27,159 nt of DNA. Source: an uncultured Lachnospiraceae bacterium. Lineage in GTDB: Bacteria; Bacillota; Clostridia; Lachnospirales; Lachnospiraceae. A model generated the notes under the pieces. The model worked only from the letters and a program-made list of their open reading frames with translations, was not told the origin of the DNA and searched no databases. Below are positions 16,310-23,868 of the stretch, piece after piece. Both the position numbers and the translations under genes were made by a program. Positions within the stretch are counted from its first letter, which is position 1. Each line of letters opens with the position of its first letter. The stretch spans positions 1-27,159 of the forward strand of contig CAJTXP010000051.1 in NCBI GenBank assembly GCA_910583615.1. Direction: 5' to 3'.

Positions 16310-17746
16310 ATGGATAAGGGAGTAATCAGGAAGAAAAATAAAAATATATTTGCAGATTATTGCAAAGCAGCAGCCTGCGGTACTTTGACAGATGTTGCAG
16401 GCGAGTTGTTTGTAGAAAGTGTAAAACAGGGAGAAATAGAGGTGGCAAAACTTGTTTTGCCACATATCGATATTATTCGAAAAGATTCTGTACATATTCT
16501 TTATGAGGGAAGATATTATTCTCAACTGAATGAGAATGAATTATTTATAGCGTTTTTTCAAAAGTATGAAAAAATATTAAAAAATGATACATCTTTACAT
16601 GAGGGGCTTTTGCCATGGATCTGGAGAATGGGAATCAGCCAGGCAAAGAAATCTGAATTAAGCAGCAGTGAGTTCTATTTTGATATGCATAAAGATGTTG
16701 CGGCGATTTCAAAACATGAAATGGCTCATTATTTTCAGTGTTTTGGAGCAGTGCTTATAATGTGCGGTAATATTAAAAAGGGAAATGTGTATTTATCAGA
16801 AGCATTAGAAACTTATTTTAAAGAGTTTGATCGTGAAGAATCCCATCATTCTATAATTGATAATATAAGGTGCATTATTATGAACCTTTTACTACAGGGA
16901 ATAATGGATCTTCAGGTCGGAGACTACGATATTGCATATAAAAAATTTACATTTTGTAAATTGTGGTTTGCTCAGACACAGATTAAAATTCAGGCAAGTG
17001 GGATTTCAGAAATTGCAACTTTATTGAATCTCAAATATCCGAAAATAATAAAATACATTTTTAACAATGAAGCATATGCAGAAATTCAGCAGGATGTTTT
17101 AGGTGCTATTTCAGATATATATGATAATTATGAACAGATGCTGGTGTATGATATCCATTTTATTTTAAGAGCCTGTATTGAACTCAATAAACCTATGAAA
17201 AAAATAAAATACTTTTACGTGGAGGAATTAAAAATGCAAAGTAAAAAAGTTTTTGTTGTTGAAGGAAGAAACAAAAAGATGAATGAAGCCATGTTTACGT
17301 TTTTGACAGCTGTTGGACTAGAACCCATAGAATGGGAGCAGGCAAGAGCGTTAACAGGAAGAGCAACGCCGTATATAGGAGAAATAATAGAGAAAGCCTT
17401 TTTAAAAGCTCAGGCTATTATTGTTTTGCTGACAGCGGATGAAGAGTGTAAACTTAAAAAAACTCTTCAAACAGAAAAAAACGATCATGTTTTAAGACAT
17501 CAGCCAAGAGCAAATGTGATATTTGAAGCAGGTGCAGCGTTTGCATATAATCCAGAAAGAACTATATTGATTAAAATTGGCGATGTGTCATTATGGTCGG
17601 ATATAGAAGGAAGACATGTCGTCCACATGGACAACTCCCCTGAGAAACGCCATACATTGGTCGGAAGATTAAAAACAGCAGGTTGTGAGATTGATGTTGA
17701 AGGAAAAAGTAAATGGCTCGCAGCTGGTAATTTTGAAGATGAGTAA
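16310..17746 (+). CDS. Helical protein with C-terminal TIR-like domain (PF10137 type)
   Basis: I place the start at the ATG 16310, preceded by AGGAAGGAAAGG; a GTG one codon earlier is possible. Of 478 residues, 1-308 are mostly helical, possibly TPR-like, without a recognised name. Residues 309-478 match the predicted nucleotide-binding TIR-like family of CBASS Cap12 and Pycsar effectors: KVFVVEGRNKKMNEA, then GLEPIEWEQA, AIIVLLTADEE, PRANVIFEAG with the likely catalytic Glu at 406, and a late DVSLWSDIEG. Known relatives cleave NAD+ when assembled, killing or arresting infected cells. The N-terminal half would then be the sensor or assembly part. The ThiC-like gene follows after 21 nt in the same direction. 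AT-rich codon use contrasts with the Rhs and VgrG genes on either side. Confidence 0.8.
   Translation: MDKGVIRKKNKNIFADYCKAAACGTLTDVAGELFVESVKQGEIEVAKLVLPHIDIIRKDSVHILYEGRYYSQLNENELFIAFFQKYEKILKNDTSLHEGLLPWIWRMGISQAKKSELSSSEFYFDMHKDVAAISKHEMAHYFQCFGAVLIMCGNIKKGNVYLSEALETYFKEFDREESHHSIIDNIRCIIMNLLLQGIMDLQVGDYDIAYKKFTFCKLWFAQTQIKIQASGISEIATLLNLKYPKIIKYIFNNEAYAEIQQDVLGAISDIYDNYEQMLVYDIHFILRACIELNKPMKKIKYFYVEELKMQSKKVFVVEGRNKKMNEAMFTFLTAVGLEPIEWEQARALTGRATPYIGEIIEKAFLKAQAIIVLLTADEECKLKKTLQTEKNDHVLRHQPRANVIFEAGAAFAYNPERTILIKIGDVSLWSDIEGRHVVHMDNSPEKRHTLVGRLKTAGCEIDVEGKSKWLAAGNFEDE
17221..17236 (+). promoter_or_regulatory. Internal ribosome binding site and ATG at the TIR domain boundary
   Basis: GGAGGA at 17221-17226 lies 7 nt before an in-frame ATG at 17234-17236 (residue 309). 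Translation from it would give a 170-residue protein consisting of the TIR-like domain alone, starting MQSKKVFVVEGR. The site also encodes Glu-Glu-Leu, so chance is possible, but its coincidence with the domain edge is notable. Confidence 0.4.
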
Positions 17747-17767
17747 ATTGAATGAATAGGTGGTCTT

Positions 17768-18907
17768 ATGCAAAATAAAATAGTATTTGGAAACAATAAA
17801 TATAATCTGAAATTGGAAACAGGTATTGGATGTGGATTGAAGCTGCTGGCTAATATTGGTCATATGGATGAAAGTGCCAGTTTTGAGGATGAATTAAGAA
17901 AAGCTGAAATTGCAGTTAAATATGATGTTGATATTTTAGCGGATAATACGATTACAGAGAAAAGTTTATACTATAAAGATTGGATTAAAAAAAATCTGCC
18001 AGTTATGTTGAATACGGTTCCGATATATGATTGTTTTGATAAAATGGAAAATGGGAAATTTGAGTATTCCATGCTTGATGAGGCGATTGATAAACATATT
18101 GATATTGGATCTGATATGATTGTACTACACCCGACATTAACGCATGAATTGGCTGATAAGGTTTTGCGGTCGTCAAGAGTTATTAAAGTGACAAGTCGTG
18201 GCGGTTCGCAAATGTATAGATATTTAATTAAATATAACATGGAAAATCCTTATTTTGAGCATTGGGATGAAATATGTGAAAAATTTGCAGGAACTGGTGT
18301 GGCAATTGCGATTGGCCTGTCTTTGAGAAGTGGAAGTATTTTAGATGACATAGATAATTTTTTCCTGGAGGAACTGGATATTGCAGGTAATTTGATTGAG
18401 AAAGCATTAACAATGAATATACCGATAGTAATAGAAGGGATGGGGCATATCAGAGCATCAAACATGAAAAAATTATTTGATGAAGTAAGAAAACGATGTC
18501 ATAGCATTCCTATTAAAACACTTGGTCCGTTGTTAAGCGACAGAATGATAGGGAATGAGCATATTAATTCTTTGCTGGGAAGTTATACAGCAGCATATGC
18601 AGGAGCTGCAATTGTAGGAGCTCTTTTTAGAAGTGAGCATTTAGGATTACCAGATGTTGCTGAATATGAGGAAAGTTTAAAAAATTATAATATGCTGAAA
18701 TATATTGTCAACATGTCAGAGAAAGATGTCAAGAAAGAAAGAGAAATTTCTTTGGCAAGATGTAATCGAGACTGGCAGGGAGTTTTAAAGAATGCTTTTT
18801 ATCCGGAAGACGCTTCCAGGCAGTTTCATCGAAGATATGGAAGGTCTACACCGGATACATGTACAATGTGTGGAGAACGATGTGCCATGAAGGAGATAAA
18901 AGCTTAA
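17768..18907 (+). CDS. Divergent ThiC-family radical-SAM protein
   Basis: The ATG follows AGGTGG. At 379 residues the protein is shorter than typical ThiC. It aligns with the ThiC core: GIGCGLKLLANIG (19-31), LNTVPIYD (81-88), SRGGS (143-147), VIEGMGHI (221-228), TLGPLLSD (251-258), EHLGLP (290-295) and a C-terminal Cys motif CTMCGERC (365-372). H227 and H291 sit exactly 64 residues apart, as do the two metal-ligand histidines of ThiC. Differences: DLSTGG is replaced, GDGLRPG reads LSLRSGS, EGPGH reads EGMGH, and the cluster motif is C-x2-C-x3-C rather than C-x2-C-x4-C. ThiC converts aminoimidazole ribotide to hydroxymethylpyrimidine phosphate, and BzaA/B/F paralogues make benzimidazoles. No thiamin or cobamide genes or TPP riboswitch are nearby. 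Pairing with a TIR-like gene suggests a specialised role, and the substrate is unknown. Confidence 0.8.
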   Translation: MQNKIVFGNNKYNLKLETGIGCGLKLLANIGHMDESASFEDELRKAEIAVKYDVDILADNTITEKSLYYKDWIKKNLPVMLNTVPIYDCFDKMENGKFEYSMLDEAIDKHIDIGSDMIVLHPTLTHELADKVLRSSRVIKVTSRGGSQMYRYLIKYNMENPYFEHWDEICEKFAGTGVAIAIGLSLRSGSILDDIDNFFLEELDIAGNLIEKALTMNIPIVIEGMGHIRASNMKKLFDEVRKRCHSIPIKTLGPLLSDRMIGNEHINSLLGSYTAAYAGAAIVGALFRSEHLGLPDVAEYEESLKNYNMLKYIVNMSEKDVKKEREISLARCNRDWQGVLKNAFYPEDASRQFHRRYGRSTPDTCTMCGERCAMKEIKA

Positions 18908-18921
18908 TAAGGAGGTACCCC

Positions 18922-19545
18922 ATGGAACTGGACCGCACCATCGCACTCCTCCAGCGGGAGCAGTGGGAGAAGGAAGAAAAAGAAGCAGGACAGAGAGAAC
19001 GGGATCCGTATGATCCGAAGAAACGCATCACCTATACACTGGAAGAACTGATCCAGGGAATCCGGAGCGGGAAGCAGTATCTGTATACCCTGAAGCTGGA
19101 GTTCGAGCCGATGGAGATCCTGAAGGGAAGCTTCCGGATTCCGTTTATCCGGGATTTCTATGACGTGGTGGAGAACGAACCGGACAGCCTGCTTCTGGTC
19201 AGCAGCAGAAGAAAGACCAGCATGTCCGTGAGTCACGCTGCAGGGAGAAAGAAAGGACAGCCGATGAAGGAATGGGTGGAGCTGAGTATGGACACCTTCC
19301 GGAAGCTGAAGCTGCATGCAGAGCTGGACCATACGGGAACAGCCGGGCCTGCGGAATATTTCTGCTATGGGATGCCGACCTCGGAAGGGCAGACTTATAA
19401 CCTGACCTTCCGGTATCCGAAGGGGGACCAGGTCTTTGCCGGTTCTCTGATCTGCATGAAGGAAGAGAAAGACGGGATGGGGCTTCTTCTGGAAGCGCTG
19501 ATCCATGTGACGGCAGAGATGAATCAGGAGGAAGGAGAGGGATGA
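18922..19545 (+). CDS. Unrecognised first protein of the VgrG operon
   Basis: The ATG at 18922 has GGAGG 6 nt upstream, only 14 nt after the ThiC-like gene ends. The 207-residue soluble protein has a charged N-terminal helix and a beta-rich body. It ends with a YPKGDQVFAGSLICMKEE segment and a final helix. The ending loosely recalls DUF1795-type (Eag-like) loading chaperones, which have a similar strand, strand, helix finish, but the likeness is weak. The position immediately before two VgrG genes fits a chaperone or adaptor for the spike or its cargo. GC-rich codon use matches the VgrG genes, not the AT-rich pair before it. Confidence 0.65.
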   Translation: MELDRTIALLQREQWEKEEKEAGQRERDPYDPKKRITYTLEELIQGIRSGKQYLYTLKLEFEPMEILKGSFRIPFIRDFYDVVENEPDSLLLVSSRRKTSMSVSHAAGRKKGQPMKEWVELSMDTFRKLKLHAELDHTGTAGPAEYFCYGMPTSEGQTYNLTFRYPKGDQVFAGSLICMKEEKDGMGLLLEALIHVTAEMNQEEGEG

Positions 19546-19546
19546 C

Positions 19547-20932
19547 ATGACCTGTGGAGAACTCATACTGGTATTGCGGGACCTGTCCATGACCGTGACC
19601 GGGCTTGAGATCCGGGAGGAGCCGGATCAGCACGGGCGGCTTCTGGCGACTGCCGTGGCAGAAGAGCAGATGAAGGACCAGCTGATCTATGAGAGCGGAG
19701 AGAGCATCGGACTGTACGTGGTCAGAGACGGCTTCCCTCAGCCGGTCTTCTGCGGGATCCTGACGCGGATGGAGGCGTCGGCGGCTGGCGGGACCTGTCT
19801 GGTCCGTGCGGAGGCGGTGACAGAGAGCTGCTGGATGGATCTGGATCTTCGGAACCGCTCCTTTCAGGATACGGACATGCCGTTTCATGAACTGATCCGA
19901 AGGCTGACAGAAGGCTATCCGGACAGTCAGGTGCTGTTTGCCGTGCCGGACGAACCGCTGGAGAGGATCGCAGTCCAGTACCAGGAGACGGACTGGGAAT
20001 TCCTGAAGAGACAGCTTGCCTTCATCGGCGCTCATGTGTATGCGGACAGTACAGGGCAGGGCCTCCGGCTGCAGGCCGGACTTTTGGACCGGCCGGAAGA
20101 AGCGGCGTGGGATGCGCTTCCATTTACCATGATCCGTGATACGGCGCCGGCGGATCCGGAGAAGGGGCTGAAAAGCCAGATGGTTTATGAAGTGGAAGCC
20201 CGGGACATCCTGCCTCTGGGCGCCGGGATCCGTTTTCACGGAAAGGAAGTCCATATCGGAAGGATTCTCCGAAGTCTGAAGGGCGGGGAACTGTTAAGCC
20301 GGTATACGCTGTATTTCCGGGAAGGACTGGAAGCCGTGCGTTTTTATAACCCGCTTCTTAATGGGGTGTCGATTAACGGGTCCGTTTCCGCTGTCAGAAG
20401 AGACCGGCTGCAGGTAAAGCTGGAGACGGATGCCGTGCAGGACTGCCGGAAGCAGTATTTCTTCCCGTTCTCCACGGTGGCGGCGTCGCCGGACGGCAGC
20501 GGCTGGTACTGTATGCCGAAGGCCGGGGATCCGGTCCGCATCTTCTTCCCGGTCGGTGATGAGAGGGAAGGGTATGCCATCGCCAGCGTACAGGGAGAAT
20601 CGGCCCCGTCTAAGGACAGTCCCATGGGAAATCCGGATCTGAAAGACATCACCATGCCGGACGGCAAGAAGGTGAAATTCATAGAGAACGGACTCCAGCT
20701 GTCTGTGGGAGAGGACCTGGGCAGGGTGACGCTGACCAACGACGGAAAGGCGGAGATCATCACGGAATCGGACCTTGTGATCGGCGCGGCCATGGCGGTT
20801 TATTTCAAGACAGAAGGAACCCTGAAGGTGTCGGCCGGCACCGGTATCCGGATGGAGAGCGACGCGGGCTGCCGGATCTCCATGACGGATGATACGGTGG
20901 AAGTGCAGGCGGCTAATATTGAAAATAACTGA
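19547..20932 (+). CDS. VgrG-like spike protein 1
   Basis: The start ATG overlaps the end of the previous gene's stop context (GGATGACATG) and follows GGAAGGAGAGG. Of 461 residues, about 1-265 form a gp27/late-control-D-like part (RNRSFQDTDMPFHELIRRLT, then QYQETDWEFLKRQLAFIGAH, the hallmark ETDWEFLKR motif). About 273-350 form the OB-fold (FPFSTVAASPDGSGWYCMPK, then FFPVGDEREG). About 365-461 form a repetitive beta-prism-like tail (LTNDGKAEIITESDLVIG). VgrG trimers cap contractile injection tubes and carry effectors. The same OB segment occurs at the start of the Rhs fusion at 4008, linking this operon to toxin delivery. Confidence 0.85.
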   Translation: MTCGELILVLRDLSMTVTGLEIREEPDQHGRLLATAVAEEQMKDQLIYESGESIGLYVVRDGFPQPVFCGILTRMEASAAGGTCLVRAEAVTESCWMDLDLRNRSFQDTDMPFHELIRRLTEGYPDSQVLFAVPDEPLERIAVQYQETDWEFLKRQLAFIGAHVYADSTGQGLRLQAGLLDRPEEAAWDALPFTMIRDTAPADPEKGLKSQMVYEVEARDILPLGAGIRFHGKEVHIGRILRSLKGGELLSRYTLYFREGLEAVRFYNPLLNGVSINGSVSAVRRDRLQVKLETDAVQDCRKQYFFPFSTVAASPDGSGWYCMPKAGDPVRIFFPVGDEREGYAIASVQGESAPSKDSPMGNPDLKDITMPDGKKVKFIENGLQLSVGEDLGRVTLTNDGKAEIITESDLVIGAAMAVYFKTEGTLKVSAGTGIRMESDAGCRISMTDDTVEVQAANIENN

Positions 20933-20954
20933 CCCGCAGACGAGGAGGTGCTTT

Positions 20955-22364
20955 ATGTCATACAGCTTACATAATCTGAAAGTGATCGGAATGGATCTGG
21001 AAGGCATCCTTGACTGTCAGGTGGAATCCAGGATCGGGGAGCACAGCCGCCTGACCCTGCTGGCCTGTGCGGACAGGGAAGAAGAGTTCCTGTATGAGTT
21101 TCCGGTATATCCGCCGGTACAGGTGATGCTGCAGGAAGGAGACAGAGAAGAGTGCCTGTTTTCCGGCGTTGTGACAGATGTCCGCATAACGGTGCAGGCG
21201 CAGGTGAAGACAGTGCAGATCGAAGGAAAGAGCGTCAGCTGGCTGATGGACCGGACCAGACGGTCCCGCTCCTTCCAGGATGCCTGTATGAGCTTTCATG
21301 CGCTGGCGGAAAAGGTGCTGGGAGATTATCCGGGAAGCGCTCTGTACTATGCAGCGCCCGAACAGGCCATCGGAAGCCTGCTGGTCCAGTACGAAGAGAC
21401 AGACTGGGAATTTCTGAAACGGGCCATGTCCCTGATCGGCGCGGAGGTCACGCCCGACAGCCGCAGGCCGGGGCTCTGCCTGTATGCCGGCGTACCTTCT
21501 CTGCCGGAGGCGGAGGCAGCTTTCCGGATCCAGCGGATGGAGAAGGACATGCAGTCCTGTTATCATCTCCGGGCAAACGGGCGATCGGTGCAGGCGGCGG
21601 ATTTTACCAGATATGAAGTGTCAGGAGGATCGGTGCTGGGGATCTTCGAGTCGGTGCGGATCAGAGGGCATGCGCTCACGGTTCGCGCCTGCCGGTATGC
21701 GTTTGAAGGACAGGAACTGGTCTGTACATACCGCCTGCAGAAGGCGGGAGGCCTCACAAGGGCGGCGTCTTATCCCATGCATCTGATCGGGACCGCTCTT
21801 CCCGGAAAGGTGGAGCGGACGTCCGGCAGCAAAGTACAGGTAGCCATGGAGATCGACCGGACCTCCGGGAATCCGGCGCTTTACTGGTTTCCGTATTCCA
21901 CGTTGTCCGCCTCCGCGGACGGGAGCGGCTGGTACTGCATGCCGGAGATCGGTGATCAGGTACGGATCTGTTTCCCGTCCAAATATGAAAAAGAGGCGAT
22001 TGCCCTCAGCGCGGTAAACAGCTATGATGCGCCGTCAGGCGGCGGAGAGGATCGGATGCAGGATCCGGACAGCCGGTACCTGAAGACGAAGTCCGGACAG
22101 GAGCTTGCCCTTGCGCCGGGCCGGATGAAGCTGTCCTGCGGGAAAGGGCGCTCGGCGGTGACGATTCAAAATGACGGGAAGATTCTGATAGAGGCGCAGA
22201 ACATGGTGCAGGCGGAGGCAGGAACGGAGCTTGTGGTACAGGCGGGCGAAGAGCTCGTCCTTCATGCAAAGGAAGGGCTTGTGGTGCAGAGCAGTCAGGG
22301 AGGCGGCATCGCATTTGACGGCGCAAAGGTCGTCATTCAGGGAACCGAAGTGAAATTCGACTGA
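20955..22364 (+). CDS. VgrG-like spike protein 2
   Basis: The ATG at 20955 has AGGAGG 6 nt upstream, giving 469 residues. It is paralogous to the preceding VgrG with the same order of parts: RSRSFQDACMSFHALAEKVL and YEETDWEFLKRAMSLIGAEV in the gp27-like half, WFPYSTLSASADGSGWYCMP in the OB-fold, then an Ile/Val-Glu repetitive tail with LVVQAGEELVLHAKEGLVVQ. Overall identity is moderate, so this is an old duplication kept for heterotrimers or for different cargo. It is 22 nt after VgrG 1 and 14 nt before the pentapeptide gene. Confidence 0.85.
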   Translation: MSYSLHNLKVIGMDLEGILDCQVESRIGEHSRLTLLACADREEEFLYEFPVYPPVQVMLQEGDREECLFSGVVTDVRITVQAQVKTVQIEGKSVSWLMDRTRRSRSFQDACMSFHALAEKVLGDYPGSALYYAAPEQAIGSLLVQYEETDWEFLKRAMSLIGAEVTPDSRRPGLCLYAGVPSLPEAEAAFRIQRMEKDMQSCYHLRANGRSVQAADFTRYEVSGGSVLGIFESVRIRGHALTVRACRYAFEGQELVCTYRLQKAGGLTRAASYPMHLIGTALPGKVERTSGSKVQVAMEIDRTSGNPALYWFPYSTLSASADGSGWYCMPEIGDQVRICFPSKYEKEAIALSAVNSYDAPSGGGEDRMQDPDSRYLKTKSGQELALAPGRMKLSCGKGRSAVTIQNDGKILIEAQNMVQAEAGTELVVQAGEELVLHAKEGLVVQSSQGGGIAFDGAKVVIQGTEVKFD

Positions 22365-22378
22365 TACAGGAGAGAGGT

Positions 22379-23350
22379 ATGGAGCGGGAATACGCATTGG
22401 AAACATATCAAAAGACGGCGGAAGAGATAAGGAAGCGGTACCGGGAATCCCTGGGACCGTATCTGACGGAGCGCGCAAAGCAGCTGGAAACGCTGGTGAA
22501 GACTTCCATGGATCTGCTGGGAGAGCGGATGGGGGAGATGGGAAAGGAATACGTAAGCTATCTGTATCTCTCTGTGCTGAAGACTGACCTGCTCTTTCAC
22601 AGGTCCCGCCTGTTCGCCCATGCGCTGGACGTCCGGTGGTATCTGGATGAGGAACCGGCGGAGACGGATATAGACGCGGGGGATCTTCTGGATCCGCTGT
22701 ACCGGCTGTGGGACGAGCTGACAGAAGCGGCCCGGGGATCTGCCGGGGCAGTCAACAGGTATGACGTTCAGAATCTGGTCTTTGAGGAACTGAAGGCTCT
22801 GGATGGCATGGTCAGCGGGATCCTGCGCTGGCGCCTGCGGGACTGGGAGGAAAAGGGAATTTTCTCCGGTATTACCCTGGCGCCCTGCTGGATGCTCAAA
22901 TGGGGGGAATACCGGGATCAGACCGAGATGCTGGTCCAGACGCAGCGTGTGGAGAAGGAAGCGGGCGCATGGGAAAAAAGCCTGAAAAAAGCGTCCCGGA
23001 AGCCGGAGGCCATGGTATTTGGTTACTGGTATCAGGAGACCTGTCAGGGAACCCGAGCGAAAGAGATCGATATGCGGTTTACCGTCTTTGAATCCTGCAG
23101 GCTGCAGGATCTGGCCTTTGATCACTGTAATCTGGAAGGAAGCCGCTTTGTTGGAAGCCATTTAAGGGACTGCGGCTTTTCGGGCTGCGGGCTTCAGGGA
23201 GCGGACTTTACCGGATGCGGACTGGAGCAGGTGTCTTTTGAAGGGGCGGATCTGACCGGAGCCATCTTTCCGGCGGAAGCGGTTCCCTTTCTCCATCTGG
23301 ACGCGGACCAGCTCCAGACGATACAGCTGAAAAGGGAGGAAGAAGCATGA
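22379..23350 (+). CDS. Pentapeptide-repeat protein of the VgrG operon
   Basis: The ATG follows AGGAGAGAGG, giving 323 residues. The N-terminal ~225 are helical (RYRESLGPYLTERAKQLETL), without a recognised family. About 230-300 hold pentapeptide repeats of the A/C-[DN]-[LF]-x-x type (CNLEGSRFVGSHLRDCGF, then GADFTGCGLEQVSFEGADL), which fold as a right-handed quadrilateral beta-helix. Such genes recur beside VgrG and DUF4280 genes in Clostridia. A structural or adaptor role on the spike is plausible, and an effector or immunity role cannot be excluded. The stop overlaps the next gene's start as ATGA, indicating translational coupling. Confidence 0.75.
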   Translation: MEREYALETYQKTAEEIRKRYRESLGPYLTERAKQLETLVKTSMDLLGERMGEMGKEYVSYLYLSVLKTDLLFHRSRLFAHALDVRWYLDEEPAETDIDAGDLLDPLYRLWDELTEAARGSAGAVNRYDVQNLVFEELKALDGMVSGILRWRLRDWEEKGIFSGITLAPCWMLKWGEYRDQTEMLVQTQRVEKEAGAWEKSLKKASRKPEAMVFGYWYQETCQGTRAKEIDMRFTVFESCRLQDLAFDHCNLEGSRFVGSHLRDCGFSGCGLQGADFTGCGLEQVSFEGADLTGAIFPAEAVPFLHLDADQLQTIQLKREEEA

Positions 23351-23865
23351 GGTATTTCTTTATCACGCAGGACATTCAGCTGCCCGGCACGATTCAGTAC
23401 CGGGACTTTGACATCGCCGGCGCCAGACAGCTGTTCCGGAAATCAGACAGCGACAGGCTCCATGATTCCACGCCGGTGTACCTGAAAGGGACCGGCATGG
23501 AGGCGCGGCCGGATTTTCTCCAGCGTCCGGTACTTATGTTTTCCGAAAGGCTGCAGGAGATCCTGGATGCTTATGAGCCCGGCCTGATTTTCAAAGAGGT
23601 GGTGCTGATCCATAAAGAAAATTCGCTTCAGTACCGGTATGTCCATACGCTGATGGAAGAGCTGGAGGCGGTCAGCAGCCGGACCGAATATTATCCGAAT
23701 GGAACCGTGAAGAAGCTGGTGCTGGACAGGGAGAAGATTGGAAGACATCATCTTTTCCTGCCAAAGGACAGCAGGAGAAAAGATCCGGTGGTCAGCCTGG
23801 CGCTGGCAGAAAGCCTGCTGCGGAGGAATGTGACAGGAATATGCTTTGAAGAAGTGGAGGTGTAG
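23347..23865 (+). CDS. Imm11/DUF1629-like protein
   Basis: The 172-residue product is coupled to the upstream gene by an ATGA overlap. It has an N-terminal MRYFFITQDIQLPG strand, a Pro-Val-Leu-Met-Phe-Ser-Glu segment followed by a helix (RLQEILDAYEPG), and a conserved-looking end (VVSLALAESLLRRNVTGICF). This order resembles DUF1629/Imm11 proteins, which are common in toxin clusters. It could be immunity for an effector of this operon or an accessory folding factor. The assignment is by pattern only. Confidence 0.6.
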   Translation: MRYFFITQDIQLPGTIQYRDFDIAGARQLFRKSDSDRLHDSTPVYLKGTGMEARPDFLQRPVLMFSERLQEILDAYEPGLIFKEVVLIHKENSLQYRYVHTLMEELEAVSSRTEYYPNGTVKKLVLDREKIGRHHLFLPKDSRRKDPVVSLALAESLLRRNVTGICFEEVEV

Positions 23866-23868
23866 CAG

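Noticed and set aside
17768..18907. Ordinary thiamin biosynthesis gene thiC
   Set aside because: No TPP riboswitch or thi genes are nearby, several canonical ThiC motifs are replaced, and the gene is paired with a TIR-like gene. I therefore do not give it the symbol thiC.
19199..20254. 351-codon minus-strand frame opposite the VgrG operon
   Set aside because: It is antisense to the 18922 gene and VgrG 1, which have good ribosome binding sites and recognisable motifs; the minus-strand product is low-complexity.
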